A DNA stretch of 64,000 nt from Primula veris (taxonomy: Eukaryota > Streptophyta > Magnoliopsida > Ericales > Primulaceae): contig OY821745.1 of the NCBI GenBank assembly GCA_963682055.1, positions 4,037,501 to 4,101,500 of the forward strand, written 5' to 3'. The translations under genes and the position numbers were made by a program. Under the pieces are notes generated by a model. That model had not been told where the DNA came from. It saw nothing but the letters and a program-made list of their open reading frames with translations, and ran no database searches. This document shows, piece by piece, positions 44,901 to 58,041 of this stretch. Positions within the stretch are counted from its first letter, which is position 1. Each line of letters opens with the position of its first letter.

Positions 44901-47900
44901 TCTATGACTTGGACTGCTCGTAATACCACATTTCTCTTACGTCATGTTATTGAATAAGGTTTGGTTGAGAGCAAGAATGGAAAACGACAACAGAATGAGG
45001 TTCGAAGCCGACAGCGATTCCGAGATAACCAAAGGATTCTGTTCATGTTTAATCTCAATTCTAGACGGGGCATCACCTGAGGAGGTTACGAGCTTAAAAA
45101 TAGAAGATTTAGCAGTTTTGAGTGTCGGTGGATTACATGGACGAAGCAATTCAAGGGCAAATACGTGGCACAATGTGTTAATTTCTATGAAAAAAAGGAC
45201 TAAAGCTTTAGTTGATGCTAGAGATGGAAAGACCCCCGGGGAGCCATTCCCGTCTATGATTATTACTGCTGATGGTATACATGCGAAAGGTAGCTATGCA
45301 GAAGCTCAGGTAGGTTCTTATGCGCTTCGTATTTTAGTATTCCGATTACTTCAGATTTATAGATACCCTGTGTTTTCTTCTTGGTGTTTATATTTATCTG
45401 TAAATGGTATTTGCTAGTGAACTTCAATCGTAGAAGTTGTTCTTAGTCATCTCTGTGGTCTTTAAGTGTTGAACATTTACACTTCTCCTAGAATAAGAAA
45501 TATTTTGATCTTATCATGTTCTTTTGGTTACTTTACCTTTTTCCAGTAAATAGGATTTACTAGTGAACTTCAAGTTTCGATAGCAATTTGAAGTTGTAAA
45601 TGCTGGATTTCGTGTTAAGGTCTGTGGTTTTTAAGTGCTATGAAATTTCAGACATTAGTGGATATTTTTGTTTTTCCCTTTTTCCGTTTGATTCTGTAAA
45701 TTGTTTTTACCAGTGAAATTCATTTTCATAATCTATCTGGAGTCGTGTAAGCTGTGTTTTAGACAATTACATACATCCTGGTGGAGTTAAAATAATTATT
45801 AGTATTAATTAGTAAGCAATGATACCCACCATGCATAAAAGGTTGACAAGAAACTTGCATATTAAATTTTTTCTATTGTTTCGTAGGCAAGGTTTTTGTT
45901 ACCTGATGAAACAAAAGTTCAAGAACTTCTAAATGTGCTGAGCGAAAAAAAGATAGGTGTCGTTGCACATTTTTATATGGATCCTGAGGTGCAAGGTGTT
46001 TTAACTACTGCACAGAAGCACTGGCCTCATATACATATATCTGATTCTCTCGTAATGGCCGATTCTGCTGTTAAGATGGCTGAAGCTGGTTGTAAATATA
46101 TCACTGTTTTAGGTGTTGATTTTATGTCGGAAAATGTGAGGGCAATTCTTGATCAAGCAGGCTTTCCAGAGGTACCCGTACTCTCCCTCTTTTCATATTT
46201 TATATATTATTGTTTTAGCCGTTGGACGTTTTAACTGGCCATTGATGCGTGTCACTCTTTTCATGTTTTTTTTTGGCGAGAATCATCTTCTCTCAATTAC
46301 AGTAGGAAATTTAGATTCAATACTCGCCTATTTTTATCTTGCAAAGAGGATATTACGTGAAGTATTATTTAAAAGCATCTGCCAACTTAGTTCAGACTTC
46401 CAAGTATTCAGTCCATGCTTATGGTATTTATTTTCTTAGATGCATAAATGATTACGTTTTAGGATATACTCCCTCCGTTCCCAATTAATTGTCCACTACG
46501 AAACTACGTGCAATTTTGACCGGCCAATAACTTGTATTAAAATTGTCGGAATGAAAATTTTCAAAAGTTAATCATATAGTTCAAACATTAAATTATATGA
46601 TTTAGTTTTGAAAATTTCCATTTCGGCAATTTTGATACATGTTATAAGCCGGTCAAAATTGAACGTAATTTCGTAGAGGACAATTAATTGGGAACGGAGG
46701 GAGTAATGAATTACCATATCATGTATCTCTTATTTCTTCCAAGTTCCAAATATATCAACGTTAAACACCTTAGTCATCAAGTATAGACTTTTAAGATATA
46801 CACAAGAACTGTCACTTATGTTTATTCTTTGAGATTTTGCTGATAATTCATTTAGGACATATATGGAGGACTCAACTGAACAGTGAACAGTAATTTCAGT
46901 TTTGGGAACGTTCACCTTCTTGTTATGTAATATTTGTTGGTGATCTTTATGGGGTAAAATTGTGCTGATGGTTGATTAAGGATATTAAACCTGGACACGA
47001 TAATTGAATCTTTAACTTACTGAACAATATCATTGGTTATGGACTCAGAACATACCCCGTTTTCGTTGTGTCAATATTTTGTGATTCTATGAATGAAGCT
47101 ATTTAACTTTTTTATGTGTGATAATGGAGAGAATTTTTTCTCAGGTTCGTGTGTATAGGATGTCAAATGAACGGATTGGATGCTCTTTGGCGGATGCTGC
47201 TGATAGTCCTGCATATACGAATTATCTTGAATCAGCTTCTGCAGACTCGCCATCTTTGCACGTCGTATATATAAACACCTCTTTAGAAACGAAAGCAAAT
47301 GCTCACGAACTCGTTCCGACAATAACCTGTACTTCTTCTAATGTTGTGCCCACTATACTACAGGTTCGCAATTATTGAACCAATTAATGCAGAATGCTAC
47401 TTTTTTTTTTACATGTGATGTCAGTTTAATGGTTTTTAATTGTTTTGTCCAGGCATTTGCTCAAGTGCCTAACTTGAATGTATGGTATGGGCCTGATACG
47501 TATATGGGTGCGAATATTGTCGAGTTGTTTGAACAAATGACCATGATGAGTGACGATGAAATTGCTGAGGTTCATCCAGAGCACAATAGAAGTACAATTA
47601 GGTCACTGTTGCCTCGCTTGCACTATTATCAGGTCGGTTTGCAATTTCATCTTATTTTTTCCATATCGGCTGTGTTTAATATGTGAAGGATAGTTTAGTT
47701 TTCTTATGGGCACATAATCTACAGTCACCAAGGTTAGTGGTAGTGCAGAGGGTGGATGTGAGAGGTCACCCCTTGCCATGTTATGCATCAGAAACTTGAT
47801 TCTATCATAATGATTATAGTTGTAAACTATAAAGTATAAACTCAATGCATGCAAAACAGTTTATATTTTACGGGTGATGAGAACCATTGCTGCCAAGGTT

Positions 47901-50109
47901 TAGCTTTCTCATTAAATTTACAGCATTTTTTACACTAATTGTTGACAGTTTTGCCTTCAGTTGCCTTCGTTGCACCGCTGGTTCAATTAATATTTGTAAC
48001 TTATTTGGATAAAAAGGTCTCAAGTCACACACTTGGAAATTTTTACAATTCAATATGGTTATATGAAATTTTAAAGATTATCTTGTTTAGATAAACTAAA
48101 TCAGTAAATAAGTTGAAAAGTTGGCTTTATTAGATTTGAATAATGAAATGGTAGAACTACACTAAATGTAAATATAAGATCCGATGTTCTTTTCCACACT
48201 AGAGAGCAGATGATGTGTAAACTCATTATTGCTGTTTAATTTAATAGGATGGAACGTGTATTGTGCATCACCTCTTCGGGCACGAAGTTGTGGAGAAGAT
48301 CAGAGAGATGTATTATGACGCTTTCCTAACAGCTCATTTCGAGGTCCCTGGAGAAATGTTTTCTTTAGCTATGGAAGCGAAACAAAGGGGGTCAGGAGTT
48401 GTGGGATCCACAAAAAATATATTAGACTTTATTACAGATAGGGTACAAGAGGCTCTAGACAGAAACGTAAATGAACATCTTCAATTTGTTTTGGGAACAG
48501 AATCAGGCATGATAACCTCGATTGTAGCTGCCGTTCGCAAACTATTAGGTTCTGCAAAGTCCAATTCTTCTTCCAGTGCAAATATTAATGTTGAAATTGT
48601 TTTTCCTGTTTCATCGGATTCTATCACAAAGACACCGAATAGTTTGTCTCGTGATTCAGCTTTGAGTGATCTGGGACCTATTTTACCGGGAGTTGCTAGT
48701 GGAGAGGGGTGCTCTCTTCATGGTGGTTGTGCTTCTTGCCCATACATGAAGGTAATGTTTTTCCCCGAAATCTGAACTCACTGGGGTTTTTCTCCCTTTA
48801 TTATTATTTGAAATCCGCCATTGATTTACTTGGTATACCATATTATTGTATTTTCTACTATTTGACATTTGCTGATTTAACTAGCTCTCATAAGTATGCC
48901 AAATATTACATGTATGGATAAACTAATAATTTTAGCTTTGATAAATTATGCTGGGTTGGTCGTGAAGGATAAATGCTGAAATTTTTAGCTGACCTTTAAT
49001 TTCTAAGCATAAATATCTGCTTAGGAGATTATTGATAAGACTTGAAATGAATTTAATGGCATAATCTTCTCAAAACAGATTGAAAGTTATGTACCATATC
49101 CGTATGAAAGAAAGGCTTAAATGGAATAAGATCACCAATATATGGTATATTTATCTGCTTCTGTTACATGAGTAAATCAAAAGATCTCAAGCTTGGGAAA
49201 TATACTGTATTCTTCAATCGTATGCACTCTCATCCGTTAGTTTCAAATTCCACCTGAAAATTCGCATCCTTTTCTTTTGTTGGTTTATATGACATGTTTC
49301 CATTTTTTGGAAACTTGAATATGTTGTTGATTTTTTATTCTACCTTTCCAGATGAATTCTTTAGAATCACTATTTAAAGTGAGCCACCAGCTTCCAGATG
49401 AAACACATAGTCTTTCAGCCTATGAAGCTGCTCGGTTTAGTGTAAAAACTCGACAGGGAAAGCTAATCGCAGATGTTGGTTGTGAGCCTATACTGCACAT
49501 GAGACACTTCCAGGTTAATTTTTAGTACTTTTACTAATAATGAAATGATCTCTTCTATACACTGTCTTGTCAGGTTTTAAAATTAGTATATCATAATAAT
49601 AAATTGAACAGTTCATACATCAACATACATATTAAAACAAGTTTGAGAAGAGAAATAAAACTATTCAAGACACAAATCTGCATAAACTCGAACATTTAGT
49701 TACCCAAACGGCTCAACCTAACAAAACTCTTTAGTGCTTAAAGTTCAATTTTCAAGGTCGGTGTATTAATTGTTCGATTCCATATAGATTGGTGTTTCCT
49801 ATATCAACCTGGTCGAAAGATTGGTGCATATCAGTTTTTTTGAGTTATTTTAACTTTTAAGCACTCAATGAGTTTTGTTAGTAAATACTAGGATGTACTA
49901 ATTGTTAAAACCCGAAAGGTTGATGTACAAAGGCAGTATTTTTTTTAACTAGTTATACAATATCTAGGGAACATCACTCCTTGGTACTTTTCCGTTACAA
50001 CTGCTGATTATTGGTCTGTTTTTACCAGGCAAACAAAAAATTACCAGAAAACCTTGTACATCAAATCCTCCATCCTAATGGCAATGGAAGATCAACAACA
50101 GTTCTTTAG
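41982..50109 (+). CDS. QS: quinolinate synthase, chloroplastic (SufE-NadA fusion)
   Basis: Condenses iminoaspartate with dihydroxyacetone phosphate to quinolinate in plastid NAD synthesis; its N-terminal SufE domain activates cysteine desulfurase for the enzyme's own 4Fe-4S cluster. Eight exons, all phase 0: 41982-42341, 44959-45309, 45887-46171, 47145-47363, 47453-47632, 48248-48751, 49352-49513, 50029-50109 (TAG); 713 residues, matching the Arabidopsis protein (about 718). Seen: Ser/Pro/Lys-rich transit peptide about 1-55; SufE Cys 117 in MGCTAQVW, split by intron 1; GFCSCLI; NadA part from about 240 (VVAHFYMDPEVQ, DSLVMADSA); Cys 394 in TITCTSSNVV; HPEHNRS; and GCSLHGGCASCPYMK with Cys 626/629, likely cluster ligands. 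Nothing is broken. Single-copy housekeeping gene, no partner genes nearby. Confidence 0.96.
42342..44958 (+). other. long intron 1 of quinolinate synthase with repeat debris
   Basis: 2.6 kb. Contains (ACAT) repeats at 42366-42390, a GA run at 42452-42463, and between about 42470 and 43500 several diverged pieces beginning like GGCGGAACCTGGAT or GGGGTGGAACGAGG, reminiscent of the GGGGCGGA TIR family. No gene. Confidence 0.45.
46469..46703. mobile_element. Stowaway-type MITE in quinolinate synthase intron 3
   Basis: 235 bp with perfect terminal inverted repeats CTCCCTCCGTTCCCAATTAA, flanked by TA on both sides (46467-46468, 46704-46705), the Tc1/mariner target. Almost the whole element can fold into one hairpin. 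Confidence 0.9.
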
Positions 50110-51437
50110 TGGAGAAGTGGTCTTCCTCCTATTTCAATTTTATTTTCCCTTTATGGGAAGGTTTACTATATAGTGTCGTGTTGTACACCGTTTTGTTTTG
50201 TCTTCTTGTAGTTATTAGAGTGATAGAAAACGCGATAAGATTGCGAACCGATTTCCCTTCTTCTGACGCGTGTACCTCAATTTTTGTCCAATTTAAAGGG
50301 ATGATGTAGTTCATTAAATGAATATTTATTTTCCCACCAGTGGGTGGACACTAATAAATGGGAATATATCAAATGTTTTTGATTCTTTCTATAATCTTAT
50401 CCTAATTATCTACTCAGAGAGTTTTGTGTAGTTTGTGTGAGAACCTGTTTGTACCCGGATAGTAGTTTATTGGCGATTTTCTGCATCTGTTTGTTTGGGT
50501 AGCCAGCCTTCTTTTTTCGAAACTCTGTGAGCTTGTTACTAGCGTGTTTTAGCTTCTCCGTTGCTTACTATCTGGATAGTTTAAGCTATTTTTATTTCCA
50601 TTTCATTAGCTTTGGATGTAAGTACCTTTCTTTCTCCCTATTTTGCCTGGTTTAGAGTCAGCCAATTTGAGTTGGTTGCCCTGGCAGTTATTTTCCTCGG
50701 TTAAATGAAATCCTTTTCCCTGAAGAATAAGTACTAAACAAATCATCTGATATTGTTGCCTTGTGCTAAGCCTAAGCAAGCTGTTATTTGGTATCATGAG
50801 TTTTTTATGGCAGATAGGTGAATTCTGAAACTGGTAATTATGTAACTATATTGAGTCGCTTTAATGTTGGAGCTTCTACCTATTTATTTTGATTAGGATA
50901 TTGTGTACTAGAGAATAGGCAAATGAAATATAGGATGAAATAACTTTTGCAGAGTATTAACTGGCCATGATTGATAAGATAAAGAGTAATTGAAGCAACT
51001 ACTTACAATGTTTCGTTATGAATAAATGAAGGTCGTGAACTTAAAGCTACTTTGGCTAAAGTATATTGATCTTGAATAAATTAGTCTTAAATCATCCATT
51101 GACTTTTAATCATGTCCCCATCCTAGTTGTTTTCTCAATCCCCCGATTTTGATGAGGTGTCCCCAACTGTGATTCTCTATTAGCTTCTTCTCATGAGAGA
51201 ACTGGCTTTTTTTAAAAAAAAAATTGGCTTTTTTACTCTTTCCAATGCATTAGGAGTCAAAATATTTAAACTTTGCAGGGGCCAAGGTGTATGTTAGCAA
51301 AGGACTGTCATTGCAAGTCCCGAAATTTACCAGATACTGTTTTTTTAATATATGCTTTTTAATATTTACATAATTACGGATTTTGCAATCCATCTAGAAA
51401 TTTGATTTTTGTTCTTTTACAGCCCCTGTATCATTAT
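50110..51437. other. 3' flank of quinolinate synthase
   Basis: 3' UTR and spacer. No gene or clear repeat seen. Confidence 0.4.
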
Positions 51438-52000
51438 TCTATTATAATAAGTCAATCTAAATTAAATAAGTCTGTCCAATTTAGCTATTTTTTTTTAAAA
51501 ATTACCCCTACACCTTTATATTAATTACAATAATATCATACTCCCATAAAAATATAAAAAGTAAAAACTAATAAAACTATTTATCACTCTTCAACAACCG
51601 AACATTCTTTTAAATATTAAACTATATTTTTTTTATTATCCACATAATTATACATATTTTCTTTATTTTTATTGCGTTACGTGCCGTACACGCAACGCGT
51701 GGGGCACAATTACTAGTATTGTAATAACACAACCCAAGTCAAATGAGTCTGCTCAATTTAGTCATTTTTTTCAAAAATACTCATACACCTTTATATTAAT
51801 TACAATAATATAATACTCTCATAAAAATATAAAAAATAAAACTAATAAAGCTATGTATACCTCTTTAACAACCAAACATTCTTTTAAATCTTAAAATATG
51901 TTTTTTTTATTATCCACATATTTATATCATAACTATACATATTTTTTATATTTTTATTGCATTACGAGCCGCACACGCAACGCGTGGGGCACGATTACTA

Positions 52001-52056
<56 letters not shown>

Positions 52057-52348
52057 CTATTATAATAAGTCAACTCAAGTCAAATAAATCTGTCCAATTT
52101 AGTCATTTTTTTTCAAAAATATCACAACACCTTTATATTAATTACAATAATACCATATTCTCATAAAAATATAAAAAGTAAAAACTAATAAAACTATTTA
52201 TCACCCTTTAACAACCAAACATTTTTTAAAAATCTTAAACTATATTTTTTTTTATTATCCACGTATTTATATCATAACTATAAATATTTTTTTTATATTT
52301 TTATTGCATTATGCACCGCATACGCAACGCGTGACGCACGATTACTAG
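51438..52348. mobile_element. tandem array of short Helitron-like units
   Basis: Three units of about 280-290 bp. Units 1 and 3 start TCTATTATAATAAGTCA (51438, 52056); all end with a short GC-rich hairpin (CACGCAACGCGTG core) followed by ATTACTAG and T (CTAG at 51713-51716, 51998-52001, 52345-52348). TC start, 3' hairpin, CTAG end and a following T fit Helitrons. A start of a fourth unit follows at about 52351 (ATTATAAGTCATCCCAAG). An (AT) microsatellite of about 52 bp (52002-52053) separates units 2 and 3. No Rep/helicase is encoded. Confidence 0.65.
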
Positions 52349-53294
52349 TATATATTATAAGTCATCCCAAGAAAAGCCAAATTTTATCCGATTTTTTCAA
52401 AAATACCGTCTCTCTCTCTCTCTATATATATACCATTATTGGTATAAATGTCGTAATATATTTTATTTTGAATATAATATTCAGATTTGGTATCATTTAT
52501 TATAGTTATGCATATTAAAACGAATTATTAATTAATTTATGCTATATCCGTAATTAGAAAAATATAATGAATATAAATTGTTAATTAATTAAATTAGATA
52601 TATTGGTAATTATTAAAATAGAGTGAAGGTATATTTCCAAAAATTTGAAAAAAATGCCTTTTATATTTGTGGCCGTACTAAGTACCTTTTACACACTTTG
52701 AACCATCAGTAGGTAAAGGTTTGACTACAGATTAGACATCATATAACAATTTCTGGATTGATGGTGAACGGCTTGTTTGGTTCCATCTTTTGATCTCAAT
52801 TTAGTTATTTATTTTATTTTATTTTTTATAAATTGCAGTTCATCTAGTTATATTTCTTATTATGTTAATTATCTTGAAAATGCTAGAATTTGCGTGCTGG
52901 ATGAATCAATCAATTTCTTTGCCACTTTAGCCAATTTTATTTGCTTAGCTTCAACAATCATCTTGCATATGTCTAGGGGAATTAGTGAATAAACAAAAGC
53001 TACAATTTTTTTTTCCTTATCAATGTTTCATTCGTAGATGAAGCATTGACTTTTACATCAAGTTTTTAGCCAAGTTGTGTAATCAATCCCTAATTTCACA
53101 TGAGAAATATGACTTCTCCGAAAATGAAATATCCACTCTTTACAAAGGATTATAAAACCAAGAATAATTATGATTTTTTTAAAAATGAAATAAAAAATCA
53201 GACACTACAGTGCACGGGGATTTTCACAAAGCTGTTTTCAGTGTTTCATATCGTGACCGCAAATACGCCGCGTCATAAACATTACAATTTATAC
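52349..53294. other. AT-rich spacer
   Basis: Contains a (CT)/(AT) run near 52408-52432. No gene seen. Confidence 0.4.
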
Positions 53295-54250
53295 CGGTGT
53301 TTTAAAAATCTCGTAACGTTACGCAACGTATGTTACATACATAGGGGTTTTTGAAAAAAAAACGCAACGTTAAAACGCTATTTGGGTGGTAAAGCGAAAA
53401 AATCGCGTTATTGGGTCTAAAAGCGCAAAAAAAAACGATATTTTGGACCGAAATCCTAACCACTGAGTATTTACAAAACAAACTAAAAACCAGTATTGTA
53501 CTACGTTGTTTTGGTTTGTAATATATTTTTCTTTTATAAACACTAAAATCAATGCCCTAACATTATTAGACAGACAAACGTATATTTCCACTTCCTCACT
53601 CTTTCTAATCCACCGCCACCCAACCTCGACGTCCATCCAACTCCGATGTTGACCGCCTCCGAATGGAGGTCAATCATGGAGGAGTTAGTCATTTTTCTTA
53701 TTAATTAAGATCAGCGAATTGAGACATAAATTCAAGTCTGAATATTTATTAATTATTGTTCATTTTTATCTAAAAACATACTATATTATATATTTCGATT
53801 TTAAATTATGGGATTTTATCTTGTTTAGTAAAATAATGAATAAATTTGTACGCACGTGTTTGTTTACAACTAAATCTTACTTAAAGTTAATATATATTAT
53901 GAAATTTTATCTTGTTTTATAGAGAGTAACATAGATAAAATAAGAGATTTTTATTGTAAGTGAACTGTTAAGATATCGGAAGTGAATGATTACAAATATT
54001 TTGTTTGCAAATTTTATGATTAAAAAATAACTTGCGGTGATCAAATTAGTTGTATTTAATTATACATTTGCTTAATTATAACGGTCTACCCATTGTATTG
54101 TATTTAACTATTTAAGTGCTAATATAATTAACATAAATTATATGATTATTGTTATATTAATAGAAAAAATAAATAAACCGCAAAACGATTCGTTGCTATG
54201 CTATTTGTGCTTTTAACATGAATCTCGAAAAAACGTTAGCATACCGATGA
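53295..54250 (-). repeat. AGCGTT dispersed repeat, copy 2 (inverted)
   Basis: Begins GGTGTTTTAAAAATCTCGTAACG and contains AAAACGCTATTTGGGTGG, the reverse complement of the right end of copy 1; ends near 54180-54250 with ATTTGTGCTTTTAACATG and AAAAAACGTTAGCATACCGA, matching the left end of the others. Its middle (about 700 bp) is longer than in copy 1. Confidence 0.6.
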
Positions 54251-54335
54251 TAAGGGTATTTGAAAGACTGATTTATACTCACCATAACATACTATAAGCA
54301 TTTACAACAATGTGTCATCATACATACTTGCACAT

Positions 54336-54677
54336 AGGCCGGGCAAAAAACCGAAAAAATCGAACCGAACCGAAAAAAATCGAAAAAGACCGAAACCGAA
54401 AAACCGAAAAAAATTCGGGTCGGTTTTGGTTTTCAGTAAAACCGAACCGAAAAAGACCGAAACCGAAAAAAACCGGAAAAAACCGGAAAAAACCGAAAAA
54501 TAAAAAATAAAACCGAAAAATAACCGAAAAAACCCGAAACTGGACCGAAAAAACCGGTCCGGTTCGGTCCAAAAAATAAAAAAACCGAAACCGAAAAAAA
54601 CCGAACCGAAAAATATGTTCGGTTTCGGTTTCGATTTTGCTAAAAACCGAACTGGACCGAACCGAACCCAGCCCTAG
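54336..54677. mobile_element. ACCGAA-rich hAT-type MITE, copy 2
   Basis: Flanked by a perfect 8-bp duplication TTGCACAT (54328-54335 and 54678-54685). Ends AGGCCGGGC and CAGCCCTAG; interior almost entirely CCGAAA/CCGAACC repeats on one strand with a central TCGGGTCGG inversion. Related in ends and motif to 38358-38935 but with a different interior. Confidence 0.75.
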
Positions 54678-54953
54678 TTGCACATCCAAATTGTGTCATA
54701 TTAAACACATAAATTAAATGTATGCATAGAATTTAAAAACAAAGTCAACTGATCAAGGAGTAATATCCAAAGAGATTCATCCAACTCGTATCTTTTTTGC
54801 TAATACTAAAAGTCTAAAACCCAAGCAACCCCACCTTTTGAGCAAACTTTAGAGGCAATAAGTGCCAGTTGCTGTGTTTGACTTGGTATTTTCATGTTAA
54901 AATAACACCCTTTGATATTTCTTATGTATTTGAAAGCTCATGTACCTCACCTC

Positions 54954-54963
54954 TTTATATAGC
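54954..54963 (+). promoter_or_regulatory. TATA box of the NRT3-type gene
   Basis: TTTATATAGC about 125 bp upstream of the start codon at 55086; the intervening 5' leader is free of other start-proximal ORFs of note. Confidence 0.5.
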
Positions 54964-55085
54964 TACACAATCTTCCTTAACCACTATCCATCAGCAGCAG
55001 TATTATCATCTGAGAATTGTTCAGTTCAGAAGCATCAATAATTTACTTTTTGTGTAATTATTTTAGAAGAACAAGCTGTTTAGAA

Positions 55086-57393
55086 ATGGCGAATTGGCGT
55101 ATTCTTGTGGCGACTATAGCTTTGTGTTGCTTGGTTGAGGCTTGTTACGGTGAGGTTCTCCTCACTAAACTTCCAATGACTCTTTTAGTCGAGGCTAATA
55201 CCACTTCTGAATCAGGTACATATTCCTTTCTACCTCATACATATATACATGAATTATAAGCAATGCTTTAGATAGCGTTATCGCTAACATAATGTTTTTT
55301 CGATACGTTAAAAGCACAAATAAGGTAGCAATGTAGCGTTTTGCGGTGTATTCTTTTTTGTCTAAATATATAACAATATAGCACTATAGTGATACAATTT
55401 ATACTAATTATATTAACAAAATTAAAATTTAAAAGAATTAGTTGTGGTTTTTTGGGAAAAGAAAGAGAGAGATGTTTGGTTAAAAAAATCTACGTTTTTT
55501 TAAATATCTGAGGATAAATGTGTTTTTTTGATATATTAATTACTATAGGCAGGAATTTGTGACATGTTATTTATTATAAAAGCGAATATGTGACATGTTA
55601 TTAACTATATGAGTTAATTATGACATTTTATATGCTAAATAGGTTAATTGTGACATGTTAGATACTATAGGGGTCAGCCCATTATTTACACTACCAGTCC
55701 ATGTATTCTGTTTTAAAAACTCGCTATTTACGCTATCAGTCCAATAATTTCACGCTTTTAGGCCCAATAGCGCGAATTTAGCGTTTTTCCATACTAATAG
55801 CGTTTTAAAAAAAAAACGCTATTTCGAGCAACATAGCGCGTTTTTTAAAACGTGGATAATAAGTAGGGACGTGTTTGGATGCAACTTTCAAGAAAAAAAC
55901 TGGCTTGTTTAAGGCGGACGAAAGAAGCTTGGTTTATTTTAATTCAGCTAAAAACTTTCTAGATATTCAGGCCATAAAACCAAAATAAAAAATCACATCC
56001 TTCAAGCTAGTCAACCAAGTAAATCTAAGAAGAGAAAAGCTGTTAATTAGACTGGAACAGAACATTTTTAGAATTTAAGTTATACCTTTTTGTCAAAAGA
56101 GGCGACGGTGAATAGAAACCTGCAAGTCTCATGTAACCTTTTTGTTTCTCATAAGATGGTTTCTTTTTGAATATAGATATCAACTAGGACCCAGTTTTGC
56201 TTTTCATTTTTCAATATATTTTCTTTTTTATCAAATTTTGGAATTAAGTTTAGTCATACAACTTTTCGTCTGTATGCTGTACATTTCTGTTCACAAAATC
56301 CAGACACTGGTTTTGTAAACTGTGAATTGAGTTATTTTTTTTGAAAGGGATATATTTATAAATAAAAGTTGCGATAAATCAGAGTCAATCAACGACCACA
56401 ACTGGTCAGGCCAAATTTGTAAAAACGCATGAGTACCACTTTCTCTAGTAAAAATGGCACGCTCTAGGCACCCAAACGAAAGTCCAATGTGAATTGAGGC
56501 CTGCAAGTGTCATGTGATTTCATTCTTTCTATTCGGATAAGGAGCATATTTTGTGTCAAGATGACAAATTGAGAATATTAGCACTCGGGCATGCTTTTTA
56601 TTTTTCACTCTCTTCTGATTTAATTTCTACTTTACTGAATTTGAGAAAAGACTTTAGTCAAATTGAACAGTATATTCTTTAAAATTTCCAAAATCTGATT
56701 TTATTTAAATGTCCACTTATTCCCACACAAACAAAACTTTGTGATATTCGACTGTTTTTCTTTCTTTCCCAGTTTCTTCGAAGGAACAAAATGGAACTAT
56801 AGTGAAAACAAGTTCCTATATGTAGCCTAGAGAGTTAGTAGGACAACTTCTCAAAATATTACTACTAGAAGTATGATTTTGGTTAGCAATAATCATTCTT
56901 TTTTCTTTTTGCAGTTTTAAAAGCCGGGGAAGACAAAATAACCGTCACATGGTCGTTCAACCAGAGCCTTTCACCAGGTACAGATTCGGTCTATAAAATC
57001 GTAAAGCTAAATCTCTGTTACGCTCCTATAAGCCAAGTGGACCGTGCATGGAGAAAGACGGATGACCACCTTAAAAAAGACAAGACATGTCAGTTCAAGA
57101 TTGTCGCAAAGCCATATAGCCCCTCAAACAACTCCTTCACTTATACCGTCAAGAAAAGTATACCCACTGCTACCTATTTTATAAGGGCATATGTAGTTAA
57201 CTCCGATGATGTTCAGGTAGGATATGGACAAACTACAGATATGCCCAAGAAACAACAAAACTTGTTCAAGGTTGAAGGAGTCACAGGGCGACACCCGTCG
57301 CTTTATATCGCGTCGGCTTGTTTTTCAGGCTTTTCCATTTTTGCTCTGCTTGGATTCTTCTATTTGGACAGGAGGGCCGCCAAAATGAAGTGA
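55086..57393 (+). CDS. NRT3.1: high-affinity nitrate transporter partner (NAR2/NRT3)
   Basis: Small plasma-membrane protein required with NRT2 transporters for high-affinity nitrate uptake in roots. Two exons, 55086-55215 and 56915-57393 (TGA), phase-1 intron; 202 residues, close to Arabidopsis NRT3.1 (210). Seen: signal peptide about 1-22 (ILVATIALCCLVEACYG), family motifs VLKAGEDKITVTW, YKIVKLNLCYAP, VDRAWRKTDDHLKKDKTC, the AYVVNSDDVQVGYGQTT segment, and a C-terminal membrane helix about 174-195 followed by the basic tail RRAAKMK. The frame is intact. The intron carries a copy of the AGCGTT repeat and is much longer than the coding part. Confidence 0.95.
55268..55855 (+). repeat. AGCGTT dispersed repeat, copy 3
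   Basis: Inside the NRT3-type intron, same orientation as copy 1. Left end GATAGCGTTATCGCTAAC, then GTAGCGTTTTGCGGTGTA; right end AATTTAGCGTTTTTCCATAC and ACATAGCGCGTTTTTTAAAA. In its middle three short tandem phrases around TGTGACATGTTA occur at 55557-55665. Confidence 0.65.
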
Positions 57394-58036
57394 AATGGAA
57401 AAATGTAACATGTTGGGTTTATTTGGTATAAGACTCTTTTATAGTGCTAATGAGTGTGTGTCTCTATGCTGAGAGAGACAAAAAAAACAATGTTTTTATG
57501 TACTTAATTACTACCTGTACCAAAGACGAACAAGTTCTAGTTATATACTGTATTGTTTACTTTTGCCAATGAAATGTACTTCTTTCATTTGAAGTGTCTT
57601 TATAATGAATTATTGATGGTATCATATATGCACATGTAATATTGCTAATGAAATTCTCGACTATATCGTAAAGGGAACCTGATAGAGTTGTGCTGAAGAT
57701 CAAAGTGCTTATGCAAGTTAAAGAGTTGCTAGAAATGGAGAAATTTTGAGCACAATTTTTAGTGAATATGCATAAACGGAGAGCAGAGCTTATGAAACCT
57801 AGAAGTTTCATATACTAATTTCAGCTCCTCCCCTATCAAAGTTCTAGTTAGGCCACTGGGTCCATCATAATTATGTTAAGCAATATTTTGTAAATATGAT
57901 CTTCATCACTCTTTTCAGGATCAGATATTGTTTAAATATCCAAAAAGAATCACAAATTTATTTTTACGAAAAATTCCAAGTCTGAAGCGTAAGGCATCGT
58001 CATAGACCTACTTTATATTTCTGTGAATGGCTTGTA
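57394..58036. other. 3' flank of the NRT3-type gene
   Basis: 3' UTR and spacer; no further gene seen. Confidence 0.4.
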
Positions 58037-58041
58037 TATTT

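Noticed and set aside
54318..54689. Long Phe/Arg-rich open frame
   Set aside because: Produced by the CCGAAA repeats of the hAT MITE, not a gene.
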